In this document: piece after piece, positions 8,526-16,764 of the stretch
How the letters are laid out: every line of letters starts with the position of its first letter
Position numbering within the stretch: the stretch's first letter is position 1
Translations under genes and position numbers: made by a program
Assembly: GCF_017884005.1 (NCBI RefSeq)
Contig: NZ_QFAY01000008.1
Span: 34,050 to 98,049, forward strand
Length of the DNA: 64,000 nt
Reading direction: 5' to 3'
Origin: Streptococcus panodentis
GTDB lineage: Bacteria; Bacillota; Bacilli; Lactobacillales; Streptococcaceae
Notes under the pieces: generated by a model
What the model was told of the DNA's origin: nothing
Database searches by the model: none
Seen by the model: only the letters and a program-made list of their open reading frames with translations

Positions 8526-9398
8526 ATGGACAAGATTATCAAAACAATAGCAGAAAACGGAGCCTTTCGGGCCTATGTGCTGGACAGCACAGAAACGGTG
8601 CGGACTGCTCAGGAAAAGCACCAGACACAGGCCAGCTCTACCGTCGCTTTGGGCCGGACCCTCATTGCCAGCCAGATACTTGCTGCCAACGAAAAAGGCC
8701 AGACCCGCATAACCGTCAAGATTCTGGGAAGCAGCTCACTGGGGGCTGTCATCACCGTTGCCGATACAGCAGGCAATGTCAAGGGCTATGTGCAAAATCC
8801 CGGCGTCGACATCAAAAAAACAGCCACCGGCGAAGTGCTGGTCGGACCGTTTGTAGGCAGCGGAGAATTCCTAGTCATTACCGACTATGGTACCGGCCGC
8901 CCTTATCATTCTATGACCCCGCTGATTTCCGGGGAAATCGGCGAAGATCTAGCCTACTATCTGACCGAAAGCCAGCAGACCCCATCCGCTGTCGGGCTCA
9001 ATGTCCTGCTGGACAAGGAGGACAAGGTCAAAGTAGCCGGCGGCTTCCTGCTTCAGGTCCTGCCCGGTGCTAAGGAAGCAGACATCGCTCGCTTTGAGAA
9101 GCGCATCCAGGAAATGCCGGCCATTTCAGCACTGCTCGAATCCGATGACCACATCGAAGCTCTCTTGGCTGCCATCTACGGAGAGGAGCCTTACAAGCGC
9201 CTGTCTGAGGAAGATCTCCGCTTCCAGTGCGACTGCAGTAAAGAACGCTTCTTAAACGCTCTGGCCAGCCTCCCTCAGGCAGATCTAGAAGAGATGCGGG
9301 AGGAAGACCAAGGGGCAGAAATTACCTGCCAATTCTGCCAGACCCATTACCATTTTGACCAAAAGGACTTGGAGGAACTGATTCGTGACAAATCTTAA
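8526..9398 (+). CDS. hslO: Hsp33 redox-regulated chaperone
   Basis: The 290-residue protein is the cytosolic holdase Hsp33, which is activated by oxidation plus heat. Its C-terminal zinc switch is intact: [10 protein letters not shown] near residue 234 (CxC) and TCQFCQTHY near residue 267 (CxxC). The N-terminal domain contains the [12 protein letters not shown] and [11 protein letters not shown] segments. No ribosome site precedes the ATG; instead a promoter sits directly against it. It overlaps dusB by 14 nt, so the two are translated from one message, as in other streptococci. Confidence 0.96.
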   Translation: MDKIIKTIAENGAFRAYVLDSTETVRTAQEKHQTQASSTVALGRTLIASQILAANEKGQTRITVKILGSSSLGAVITVADTAGNVKGYVQNPGVDIKKTATGEVLVGPFVGSGEFLVITDYGTGRPYHSMTPLISGEIGEDLAYYLTESQQTPSAVGLNVLLDKEDKVKVAGGFLLQVLPGAKEADIARFEKRIQEMPAISALLESDDHIEALLAAIYGEEPYKRLSEEDLRFQCDCSKERFLNALASLPQADLEEMREEDQGAEITCQFCQTHYHFDQKDLEELIRDKS

Positions 9399-10362
9399 CA
9401 CACCTTTTATGATTGGGAATGTCAAGATTCCCAACCGCACCGTTCTGGCTCCTATGGCCGGGGTGACCAATTCGGCCTTTCGGACCATTGCTAAAGAGCT
9501 GGGAGCCGGACTGGTGGTGATGGAAATGGTATCTGACAAGGGCATTCAGTACAATAACGACAAGACCCTGCACATGCTGCACATTGAGGAAGGCGAAAAT
9601 CCGGTGTCCATTCAGCTTTTCGGAAGTGACGAAGACAGTCTGGCCCGCGCAGCAGAATTTATCCAGAAAAATACCCGAACCGACATGGTAGACATCAATA
9701 TGGGCTGCCCGGTTAATAAAATCGTCAAAAACGAAGCCGGGGCTAAATGGCTCAAAGACCCGGATAAAATTTATAAGATTATCCACAAGGTCCAGTCGGT
9801 ACTGGATATTCCCCTGACTGTCAAGATGCGGACCGGCTGGTCTGACAGCTCTCTGGCTGTGGAAAACGCTCTGGCCGCTGAAGCAGCCGGTGTTTCCGCC
9901 CTGGCCATGCACGGCCGCACGCGCGAGCAGATGTACACCGGCCATGCCGACCTGGAAACCCTGCATGCAGTCGCCCAAGCCCTGACCAAGATTCCCTTTA
10001 TCGCCAACGGCGATATCCGCAGCGTTCAGGATGCCAAGCAGCGCATAGAGGAAGTCGGTGCTGACGCTGTCATGGTCGGCCGCGCCGCTATGGGCAATCC
10101 CTACATTTTCAGCCAGATCAACCACTACTTTGAGACTGGGGAGATTCTTCCCGACCTCAGCTTTGAGGACAAGATGAAAATCGCCTATGACCATCTGTCT
10201 CGGCTGGTCAGCCTCAAAGGCGAATATATCGCTATCCGCGAATTCCGCGGACTAGCACCGCATTATCTGCGCGGGACGGCAGGCGCTGCTAAACTCCGCG
10301 GCACGATTTCTCAGGCTCAAAGCCTGACCGAAATTGAAGAACTCCTGCAGATCCAAGTCTAA
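9385..10362 (+). CDS. dusB: tRNA-dihydrouridine synthase DusB
   Basis: This 325-residue FMN-dependent enzyme reduces uridine to dihydrouridine in the tRNA D-loop. The protein shows the flavin-binding start [20 protein letters not shown], the catalytic-Cys motif [35 protein letters not shown] and the [15 protein letters not shown] phosphate-binding loop. It starts at a GTG (9385-9387) inside the hslO end, 8 nt after a GGAGGA ribosome site, which supports translational coupling with hslO. Confidence 0.96.
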   Translation: MTNLNTPFMIGNVKIPNRTVLAPMAGVTNSAFRTIAKELGAGLVVMEMVSDKGIQYNNDKTLHMLHIEEGENPVSIQLFGSDEDSLARAAEFIQKNTRTDMVDINMGCPVNKIVKNEAGAKWLKDPDKIYKIIHKVQSVLDIPLTVKMRTGWSDSSLAVENALAAEAAGVSALAMHGRTREQMYTGHADLETLHAVAQALTKIPFIANGDIRSVQDAKQRIEEVGADAVMVGRAAMGNPYIFSQINHYFETGEILPDLSFEDKMKIAYDHLSRLVSLKGEYIAIREFRGLAPHYLRGTAGAAKLRGTISQAQSLTEIEELLQIQV

Positions 10363-10380
10363 CAGGCACTCTCATCTTTC

Positions 10381-10797
10381 ATACTCAATGAAAATCATCA
10401 GGCCAACTAGGAATCTAGCCACAGACTGCTCAAGCAATGATGTGTAGCTGTAGATGAAAGACCGCTAGGAAGTATCCAAACAAGAAAACCAAAATTATCG
10501 TAGAATAAAAGGCGGTGGGACAGAAATCGGTAGACGTAGTCTCGATTTCGTCGTCCCAGCCCCGCAAGGCCGATTAGGAGCTCTTCCGAGCTTGAAAAGC
10601 GAACGAAGAGTTCAATCGGCTACTGCGTCATGATTTTAATACGAACTATAATAAGAGGCTAAGGACTATTGTCCCGGCCTCTTTTGTCTTTATAAACCTT
10701 CAGTTTGCTTTTAGTACTAGGCAACGATTCGCAGGCTGTGCTGGGGTATAGCAAGGCAGAGTTAACAAAGCAATAAAAGATAAACTAAACGGCTATA
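10381..10797. repeat. BOX-like repeats downstream of dusB
   Basis: ATACTCAATGAAAATCATCA at 10381 resembles the box C end of streptococcal BOX elements. A GGGACAGAAATCG/CGATTTCGTCGTCCC inverted repeat (about 10516-10557) and a GAGGC...GCCTCTTTT hairpin (about 10654-10685) follow; the latter can terminate dusB. 10691-10797 is another end-module pair, finishing AAAAGATAAACTAAACGGC and abutting the stop codon of the next gene. No coding sequence is visible. Confidence 0.6.
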
Positions 10798-11487
10798 TCA
10801 AGGCTGAGCAAAGACAAGGCTCGTCACAGAACCGTCTGCCCCAGTCGTAATCTGCACAGCAGGACTCTTACCTCCTTGGCCGCCGCCCAGCTGGGCATTG
10901 TATTTACCGTCATCAAGAGTGTAAGAGTAGGACGCGACATAGTAATTTTGTGTCGTTCCATTGGCAGACTGAAGGGTAAACTGTCCGTCAGCTGACACCG
11001 TCATCGTATTGCCAGACCCGTCTTGCCATGATCCGGCAGCTGCTGAAAAGTCGCCGTCTACCATCGTCAGCACCCCTTTGTAACGTGCATTGCCGGCTGC
11101 CTGCTTGTTCTGAAGCTGACGATTGCTTTCCGCCGGCTGAGCGGACTGTGCCTGCTGCTGGCTTTGCTGGCGGCTTTGAGGATTTTCTGACTGCTGACTT
11201 TGCGCTGGCTGAGGCTGAGCCGCTTCCACTGCTGACTGGCCTTGGTCTGCAGGGCTTTCTGACTGCACAGACTGGCTGCCTGTATTTTCTGAAACAGTGC
11301 TGCTGCCGGCTTTAGCCGAACTGCTGGCTTTACTAGAGCCCGCTGCTTTAGAGCTGGATGCCGTCTGGACCGTCTTGCTGGAACTATCCGCTGTCTTGCT
11401 TTCTTCTTTTTTGCCACAGGCTCCTAAAAGCAAGAGAGAAGCCAATGCGGCTGCAGTCATCAGGGTAACATAAGTCTTTGTTTTCAT
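10798..11487 (-). CDS. Ser/Ala/Gln-rich lipoprotein with C-terminal DUF6287-like domain
   Basis: The 229-residue protein has a lipoprotein signal with the lipobox LLLGAC at residues 20-25, so Cys25 should be lipid-anchored on the outer face of the membrane. Residues 30-125 are low complexity (runs of S, A, K, then Q, S, P), a flexible wall-spanning linker. The last 90 residues (VDGDFSAAAGSWQDGSGNTM onward, including TVSADGQFTL) form the only folded part and resemble the small DUF6287 domain of streptococcal lipoproteins. Function is unknown. It is monocistronic, with its own strong promoter. Confidence 0.85.
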   Translation of the reverse strand: MKTKTYVTLMTAAALASLLLLGACGKKEESKTADSSSKTVQTASSSKAAGSSKASSSAKAGSSTVSENTGSQSVQSESPADQGQSAVEAAQPQPAQSQQSENPQSRQQSQQQAQSAQPAESNRQLQNKQAAGNARYKGVLTMVDGDFSAAAGSWQDGSGNTMTVSADGQFTLQSANGTTQNYYVASYSYTLDDGKYNAQLGGGQGGKSPAVQITTGADGSVTSLVFAQP

Positions 11488-11530
11488 GGTATTTCTCCTT
11501 TGTAATATAAAGAAATCTTTTTGTAATATA

Positions 11531-11559
11531 ATTGTAATACTCTGAATTCAATATGTCAA
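11531..11559 (-). promoter_or_regulatory. Promoter of the DUF6287-like lipoprotein gene
   Basis: On the minus strand TTGACA (11559-11554) and TACAAT (11536-11531) are separated by 17 nt, a near-consensus sigma-A promoter. Direct TTGTAATATAA repeats lie between it and the ribosome site. Confidence 0.75.
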
Positions 11560-11590
11560 CCATTTATCGGCGATTTTTTCAAAAAAAAAA

Positions 11591-11640
11591 GAGGCTGGGA
11601 CAGACTCCCATGATGGCTGCGCCCTCACCCACAGAGGGAT
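11591..11640. repeat. Dispersed short repeat, second copy
   Basis: GAGGCTGGGACAGACTCCCA and the following CCTCACCCACAGAGGGA tract match 2473-2521 and 55247-55290. The remainder of 11641-11834 contains an AGATACTG...AGTATCT hairpin and a short BOX-like fragment; no gene is seen. Confidence 0.6.
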
Positions 11641-11834
11641 GCATCTTTTGGAAGATACTGTATAAGAAGTATCTCAGCCTCCTTTAACTTGAGTTAGAAT
11701 CTTTGACACAAACTCCGTTTGTTTTATCTACAGCCTCCAACAGTCGACTGTTGGAGCTAAACAAAGATTGGTGGTGATTTTTGAAGTGTATAAACAGAAA
11801 AAATCATGAAAACAGCAGGGCGGATTCAGCAGCT

Positions 11835-12632
11835 TTATCGTTCCTGCCCATGGGGGTCTCCTTTCAGACGGTAAACCTTTCTTGGTTTTTTCTTAGGAAC
11901 CCGCTTGACACCTGCTTCTTCCAGATAATGGCCGAATTTCACCAGAAAATTATTGCTGACAATCGGCCGGCGCGGTGAGATCAGATTGACCAGCTCGGTC
12001 CCCTCATAGACCGTAAAAGGTTGCTCCAGCAGATGGAGAAAGGTCGGATTCCAGTCCAGCCGTCCCTGTATACGTTTGATGGATTCCAGCAGGATTTGGT
12101 AATGATCAAAGGCAAAATCATCCTCAGTCAATACCCGGCTGCCGTCCCTGAAAGTCGCCGTCTTAAAGTCTACATCCAAAAACATGACCTGCTTAGCATC
12201 GTCGCCGGCTGCCGCCTGATCCATAACCTGAGCCGGCAGATATACCAGATGGGCAATGGTAATCACCCAGCCGCGCGGATCACGGCCCGGCGTGGAGACC
12301 GTCAGGAGTTGTTCCACCTTTTCCAGCGGTATCGTCAGCCCCACTTCTTCCTTCACCTCACGGATGCAAGCCTGATAGGCATCCTCCTGTCTGTCCACAA
12401 AGCCGCCGACCAAGGCGTATTTATTTTGATAGGGATGAGCCCGGCGTTTGATGACCAGCAGTCTGATGCGGCCCTCCGCAAAGCAATAGGCCACCATATC
12501 GGCAGTCACACTGGGCGTCTCATATTTGGGCAGGTCCTGCGACTTGTACCAAGCCAAAAAGGCTGACTCGTCAGCCAGCGTTTCATAATATTCCTTTTCC
12601 GACATTCCCTCAGGAATCGTAAGTTTGCTCAT
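11835..12632 (-). CDS. nrtR: Nudix domain protein with C-terminal winged helix, NrtR-like NAD regulator
   Basis: The 265-residue protein has a complete Nudix box, GGFVDRQEDAYQACIREVKE followed by EVG, near residues 75-98, and then a C-terminal half (LNLISPRRPIVSNNFLVKF-type region) with a winged-helix-like arrangement rich in Arg and Lys. This is the layout of NrtR proteins, which bind ADP-ribose through the Nudix domain and repress NAD-synthesis genes. It lies next to pnuC and nadR on the same strand, which supports that role. With an intact Nudix box it might also hydrolyse ADP-ribose. The NrtR assignment is inferred from architecture and context. Confidence 0.8.
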   Translation of the reverse strand: MSKLTIPEGMSEKEYYETLADESAFLAWYKSQDLPKYETPSVTADMVAYCFAEGRIRLLVIKRRAHPYQNKYALVGGFVDRQEDAYQACIREVKEEVGLTIPLEKVEQLLTVSTPGRDPRGWVITIAHLVYLPAQVMDQAAAGDDAKQVMFLDVDFKTATFRDGSRVLTEDDFAFDHYQILLESIKRIQGRLDWNPTFLHLLEQPFTVYEGTELVNLISPRRPIVSNNFLVKFGHYLEEAGVKRVPKKKPRKVYRLKGDPHGQER

Positions 12633-12651
12633 AAATGTTCCCTTTCAAATA

Positions 12652-13476
12652 TTATTTCTTCCTTACAGCCCTGCTCCACTGATACCAGCCCACCAGACTG
12701 TTGAGCGTGTAGACCCAGTACATGGCCTGGATATGGAGGTTGCTGCCCCACCAGAGGTAGATACTGAAGAGATTGGTCGCAATCCAGAAAATCCACTGCT
12801 CTCGATAAAGCCCTGTCATGAGGAGCTGGCCAATCCCATTGGTAGCATCTGTCACGCTGTCACGGAAGGGCCGGTGACTGTGAATGCTCTTGTAAGCAAA
12901 ACCCATGCCAATCCAGATGAGCGCCGTCAGAGCCAGATATTTGAGCCAGCCCTTCCAGTTCAGCTTCTTAGCCTCAAAATGCGAAGACTCCGTTTTCTCC
13001 TGCTCATTGACCCGGTTGGACAGCCAAGTATACAGGCCGATTGGCTGCATCACAAAGAAATAAACCGTTGTCAGCACTTCTCCGTAAAAGCTGGCCTGAA
13101 ATGACAGGAGCAGGTAAATCGCCGAATTGACAGCCCCGAAAAGATAATTGCTGGCCCGTCCCTCAGCAACCAGAATGACACAGACAATCCCCGTCCAGGA
13201 AGCAAAGAGTCCCAGCCAGTCATGCTGCGCCTCTCCGTTGGTAAATTCCAGAATGAACGGCACGCTGGAAAGCAGCAGCAGGTAGGCCCACTGAAAAAGA
13301 CTGCGCCCGACAAACAAATCCTGCCAAATGAGCTTGGCAATTCCGCCCAGCCCCTGCTCCTTGGCTGCCGCCCAGACATTGCTGAAGTTGCGGACAAAAG
13401 TCTGCAGTTTTTGCTTGAAGGCTGCACGAAGCTGAGCAGGCGAGAGTTTTTGCATGTTTATATTTCTTACTACCAT
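12652..13476 (-). CDS. pnuC: Nicotinamide riboside transporter PnuC
   Basis: The 274-residue integral membrane protein has seven to eight hydrophobic segments and the PnuC signatures LLSFQASFYGE, FVMQPIGLYTWLSNR and AVNSAIYLLLSF. It facilitates uptake of nicotinamide riboside, which is trapped inside by phosphorylation. The start is uncertain: M1 at 13476 or an internal ATG at 13455, neither with a strong ribosome site. It is 20 nt downstream of nadR, whose product supplies the trapping kinase, so the pair works as an import-and-salvage unit. Confidence 0.92.
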   Translation of the reverse strand: MVVRNINMQKLSPAQLRAAFKQKLQTFVRNFSNVWAAAKEQGLGGIAKLIWQDLFVGRSLFQWAYLLLLSSVPFILEFTNGEAQHDWLGLFASWTGIVCVILVAEGRASNYLFGAVNSAIYLLLSFQASFYGEVLTTVYFFVMQPIGLYTWLSNRVNEQEKTESSHFEAKKLNWKGWLKYLALTALIWIGMGFAYKSIHSHRPFRDSVTDATNGIGQLLMTGLYREQWIFWIATNLFSIYLWWGSNLHIQAMYWVYTLNSLVGWYQWSRAVRKK

Positions 13477-13496
13477 CTATTTTACCACTTTCTTTT

Positions 13497-14555
13497 CTAA
13501 TCTGCTTGATAAATGCTATCAATTGCCTCTTTGGCTGCCTGATAGTTGTCCAGATAATCGCTGGCCAGATACACCATCGGAATATGCGGCAGAAAGCGCT
13601 GTCTAAGCCGGTCCAGATAGGCCGAAAAATCCTGACGGATAGCTTCATCTGCCATGCTCATATCGCGGAAGCCGTCATTGACATAGGAGCCGACCGGCTG
13701 AACAAAGAGTACCAAATCCCATTTTTCCTTCGCCAGAATGCTGGAAAAGAGATTGTCAAAGGTAGCTGTCTCATCATCTTGAGCCGGACTCTCCTTCAGA
13801 TAATAATCATAATACCCCTTGGTCACCAGCGAATTCGTATCAGCTACTACCAGACCGCGATTGGCGCTGCTGTCAATCAGGCGCGAAGTCTGAGCATACT
13901 GCCCCAGCAGCAGGTAATAATAGTCCTTGGGAGTCAGCTCATCATCGCGGACATTGTTTTGAATCTGGTATTCGCGGGCGTATTCCAGACTGACCGGCGC
14001 ATCGTAGAAGCGAGCCAAATCTTTAGCCAGTGTCGTTTTACCATTGCTGGCGCTGCCGATAATCAGCACTTTCTTGGTAAACTGCCTGCGGAAGGGCTGG
14101 GCGATATACTTCCAGTACTTGCTGGGATTTTCCCGGATCATGCTGGCCGAAATCCCGAATTGGCGGCCTTGCAGACTGCTGTCAAAGCCCCGTTTAGCCA
14201 GCTCAGCCTGATAGTCAGCCTCTCCGACAAAGAAAATCAGCTCCTCCCGCTCCGGCTGATAATCGATTAGCTCCAGCAGAGCGCTCAGCCACTCGTCCCA
14301 GCCCAGAGGATAGCGGGGCAAGGCTGTCTCGTCCAGCTTGTAAACCTGCGTCAGCTCATCATCCGAGAAGGTCTCACGGATATAACGGAAGCGTTTCTGC
14401 AGAGACAGGCCGACTTCCTGCCCCCGATCGCCTTCATAGCCAGAGACAACCACTTTCACCCGGTCATATCGGCGCTTGGCTTTCTGAATCAGATCAATAT
14501 GCCCCTGATGAAGCGGAGCAAAGGTGCCAAAGACAATCGCAGTTCTTTCTTTCAT
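13497..14555 (-). CDS. nadR: Bifunctional NMN adenylyltransferase / ribosylnicotinamide kinase NadR
   Basis: The 352-residue cytoplasmic enzyme phosphorylates nicotinamide riboside and adenylates NMN to NAD. The N-terminal nucleotidyltransferase domain carries GTFAPLHQGHIDL with the HxGH motif at residues 16-19. The C-terminal kinase domain begins with the P-loop IGSASNGKTTLAKDLA near residue 170. The helix-turn-helix found in enterobacterial NadR is absent, as is usual in streptococci, so control must come from elsewhere, most simply the adjacent NrtR-like protein. It is the first gene of nadR-pnuC-nrtR. Confidence 0.95.
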   Translation of the reverse strand: MKERTAIVFGTFAPLHQGHIDLIQKAKRRYDRVKVVVSGYEGDRGQEVGLSLQKRFRYIRETFSDDELTQVYKLDETALPRYPLGWDEWLSALLELIDYQPEREELIFFVGEADYQAELAKRGFDSSLQGRQFGISASMIRENPSKYWKYIAQPFRRQFTKKVLIIGSASNGKTTLAKDLARFYDAPVSLEYAREYQIQNNVRDDELTPKDYYYLLLGQYAQTSRLIDSSANRGLVVADTNSLVTKGYYDYYLKESPAQDDETATFDNLFSSILAKEKWDLVLFVQPVGSYVNDGFRDMSMADEAIRQDFSAYLDRLRQRFLPHIPMVYLASDYLDNYQAAKEAIDSIYQAD

Positions 14556-14600
14556 GACATTACCTTTTTATTGTTTTCTATATTTTTTATTTATGTTTTT

Positions 14601-14628
14601 ATTATAAACTATATTTTCTTTTTGTCAA
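14601..14628 (-). promoter_or_regulatory. nadR promoter
   Basis: On the minus strand TTGACA (14628-14623) and TATAAT (14606-14601) are 16 nt apart. The surrounding region is very AT-rich, with several imperfect TTTAT/ATAAA inverted repeats downstream of the -10 that could hold the operator of the NrtR-like regulator; I cannot define it from one copy. Confidence 0.75.
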
Positions 14629-14652
14629 GAGTTTTTTATATTTTTTTATAAA

Positions 14653-14944
14653 TATCGTTGTTTAGTCTGTTTTTTATTACTTTGTTAGCTCGCCTTGCTC
14701 TCACAGTCCGGGGGACTGTGAGAGGTTGGAGATAAAACAAACGCAGTTTGTGTCAAAACAGTCCGGAAGGACTGTTGGAGGCTGGGGATAAGAGGAAGAC
14801 AGTTCCTGACTTTCGTTAAGTCCGGGGGAGTGAGGCTGGGACGAAAGTCCTTCAGCCTCGCTTTGTCTTGGTAAAAAAATCTTGACGCGGTATGAAGCTG
14901 TCCCCCAGACAGTTTCACTACTAAAAGCAAACGAAAAGACTATA
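14653..14944. repeat. BOX-like composite repeat, inverted orientation
   Basis: It runs from TATCGTTGTTTAGTCTG to CTAAAAGCAAACGAAAAGAC, the same ends as at 1893-2282 but inverted. Middle modules include ACAGTCCGGGGGACTGT (about 14703-14719) and CTGTCCCCCAGACAG (about 14898-14912). No gene is visible in 14556-15320. Confidence 0.65.
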
Positions 14945-15179
14945 TCCCCTTTCTCCCAAATCCGACCGCTTCAAAAGAAGAGCGACTGCACAAAAAAACT
15001 CATACCTTGCGATATGAGCGAATATTTCTACTCAAAGAAAATCAAAGATAAACAGGTAAACCGATGCTGCTTCAACAGCCCTCTGGACTAGTGAAGCTGG
15101 CAGGCAAAGTAAACCCGTTTGTGTCAGTTTGTCTTCATCAAAGCGCTTGAACACCAGCATCTTCGATTTTCAAAGAGGA

Positions 15180-15318
15180 GCAAACAATGAGAATTCACAC
15201 TAGGCAGACACAGACAGGAGGGGAAGGAAACAAGTCCATCCTGTCACGAGCAATCCTATGGGAATGTCTCGAACTCCTGCAGGAGCTGTTTGGATTGAAA
15301 ACAGAAAGAATGCAACAG
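15180..15318. repeat. Repeat beginning GAATTCACACTAGGCAG
   Basis: GAATTCACACTAGGCAG (about 15191-15207) recurs at 19695-19711. Both copies are followed at a distance by GGATT(T/G)AAAACAGAA and lie about 100-200 nt from a gene end. This is a second small dispersed family, distinct from the BOX-like ends. Function is unknown. Confidence 0.45.
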
Positions 15319-15320
15319 CT

Positions 15321-15725
15321 TTATTGTTGGTAGACTTCCTGATAAAATTCCAGTTTGTCGCCGTCTTTCAGGGTGATTTGATTGGCCGCTTTCGGTGCCA
15401 TTTCGCCATTGACCTTGAACATCCAATAGAGGCTTTTAGCTTCATCCTGAGCCCGGCCGTCAATAGAGGTAATAAAGCCATCTTTTTCCTCCACTCGGTA
15501 AGCTTTTTTCAAAGCATCCATGGCTGTTTGCCCTTCTTCAACTTTCACCGTTTTTTCTGACTTTTCCTGACCGTCCGGGGCAACACTGACCGTGATAGAC
15601 AGCTCGTTTTTGGCCGAAGACTGGGCTGAGCCTGAACTGCTCTGGTCGGTATTTGAGGAACCGCCGCTGCAGCCTGCCATTGCAAGAGCCAAGAGCAGCG
15701 TAACGAAACTAAAAAGTTTTTTCAT
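15321..15725 (-). CDS. DUF4430 lipoprotein, putative cobalamin-type ligand binder
   Basis: The 134-residue protein starts with a lipoprotein signal (LLLALAMAGCSGG, Cys19) and a short Ser-rich linker. The rest is one DUF4430 domain: KTVKVEEGQTAMDALKKAY, FITSIDGRA, YWMFKVNGEMAPKAANQITL and GDKLEFYQEVY. DUF4430 resembles the C-terminal beta domain of transcobalamin. The start overlaps the end of an ECF S-component gene by 17 nt, so the two are translationally coupled. I infer an extracellular ligand-capture protein for that transporter; whether the ligand is a corrinoid is not shown. Confidence 0.85.
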   Translation of the reverse strand: MKKLFSFVTLLLALAMAGCSGGSSNTDQSSSGSAQSSAKNELSITVSVAPDGQEKSEKTVKVEEGQTAMDALKKAYRVEEKDGFITSIDGRAQDEAKSLYWMFKVNGEMAPKAANQITLKDGDKLEFYQEVYQQ

Positions 15726-16191
15726 GATAGAGCCTCCTTAAAATAGGGTAAAGAATCGGATAAAAGAGCAGAGTCGACAGGGCATGCGCTAAGTTAAAAC
15801 CTGCCCCTGCCGCCACATAAGTCCACCAAGGCATTTGATACAGAGCAGCCATTATACTGTCAATCAAGATTCCGTAGCCAAAGGCTAAAAGCATGGCCAA
15901 GACGCTCTGGCCAAACAATCTAAAGTGTCTGTACAGCAGGTACCATAGGCAAATAACCGCCGCAAAGGTCACAATTTGAAAAAGCACCCAAGGTCCCATT
16001 CCCAAAAGAAAAGAAGAAACAAAGATGCTGATGGACATGACCAAAAGCGAACTCTTCAAATCTTCAGCATCCACCAGCAAAAAATAAAGGGCTGAGATGG
16101 GCTTGATATTGGGCAGACCGGCAAAAGCGTAGCGAAGGACGACACAGAGGGCTGCCAACAGAGCGATACGGGTAAGTTGACGGACAGACAC
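15709..16191 (-). CDS. ECF transporter S component, substrate uncertain
   Basis: The 160-residue protein has five to six membrane segments and the general S-component form: a short basic N-terminus (MSVRQLTRIALLAALCVVLR) and a final YPILRRLYHEK. S components bind a vitamin and dock on the shared EcfT-EcfA module, which must be encoded elsewhere. The overlap with a transcobalamin-like DUF4430 lipoprotein suggests cobalamin or a related compound. It starts at a GTG (16189-16191) after AAAGGAAGC. No riboswitch fits in the short upstream gap. Confidence 0.8.
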   Translation of the reverse strand: MSVRQLTRIALLAALCVVLRYAFAGLPNIKPISALYFLLVDAEDLKSSLLVMSISIFVSSFLLGMGPWVLFQIVTFAAVICLWYLLYRHFRLFGQSVLAMLLAFGYGILIDSIMAALYQMPWWTYVAAGAGFNLAHALSTLLFYPILYPILRRLYHEKTF

Positions 16192-16262
16192 GGCTGCTTC
16201 CTTTCTAAAATGTATACCCTATTAGTATAACATATTTTTTATAATATAAGCAAGTTTCCAAA

Positions 16263-16287
16263 AAGAGCCGGGCAGTCTCGGCTCTTT
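16263..16287 (-). terminator. Intrinsic terminator of the ctsR-clpC-GNAT transcript
   Basis: AAGAGCCG and CGGCTCTT form a perfect 8-bp stem around an 8-nt loop. On the minus strand the stem is followed by TTTTTGG. It lies just beyond the GNAT remnant. Confidence 0.75.
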
Positions 16288-16294
16288 CTGCTTA

Positions 16295-16735
16295 TCAAGT
16301 ATCTATCCGCACCATGTCCCTGAGCGGTTTGTCACGGTAGAGCAAATCCTCTCTCAGCCCGAATCCCAGCGCTTCCCAGAATTGATTGCCAGCGGCATTG
16401 CCTTCAAAGACGACCAACGATACTTTGTGGAGCCCAAGGCTTTTTACCGCTTCCAAGGCTTGCTCTACAAGTGCCTTAGCGATTCCCCTTCTACGACAGT
16501 CAGGGGCAACCGCTGTGTGATAAATCTAAGCCCGGCGGCCATCCGTTCCAACCAGAATGGCACCGATAAGCCGGTATCCCTCCACTGCTACCAAGCAGGT
16601 ATCCGGATTTCGCTGCAAAAAGCGAACTATCCCTTCCTCAGAATCATCCAGATTATTGAGCCCCATCCCGGCACAGGACAGCCACAGCTGACAAAGCGCT
16701 GGATAGTCAGCCCCTGTCATCCTACGAATTTTCAT
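16295..16735 (-). pseudogene. GNAT acetyltransferase interrupted by one in-frame amber stop
   Basis: From the ATG at 16735 the frame encodes MKIRRMTGADYPALCQLWLS and continues to VGTDGRRA, then a TAG at 16526-16528. The same frame resumes with IYHTAVAPDCRRRGIAKALV, which is the acetyl-CoA binding motif A, and runs to a TGA at 16295-16297 with LGFGLREDLLYRDKPL near the end. The full frame is 146 codons with one stop at codon 70 and no frameshift. Loss of motif A from the first half means the truncated product should be inactive unless the stop is read through. It lies 29 nt downstream of clpC. Confidence 0.85.
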
Positions 16736-16764
16736 TCTTTCACCCTTTCAATTCAGCTGGAATT

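Noticed and set aside
9322..10194. Long minus-strand frame (290 codons) opposite dusB
   Set aside because: It mirrors the dusB coding frame; dusB has all family motifs and a ribosome site, so this is a shadow.
16192..16260. Cobalamin riboswitch before the ECF S-component gene
   Set aside because: Only about 60 nt separate the gene from the neighbouring terminator, far too short for a riboswitch of about 200 nt.
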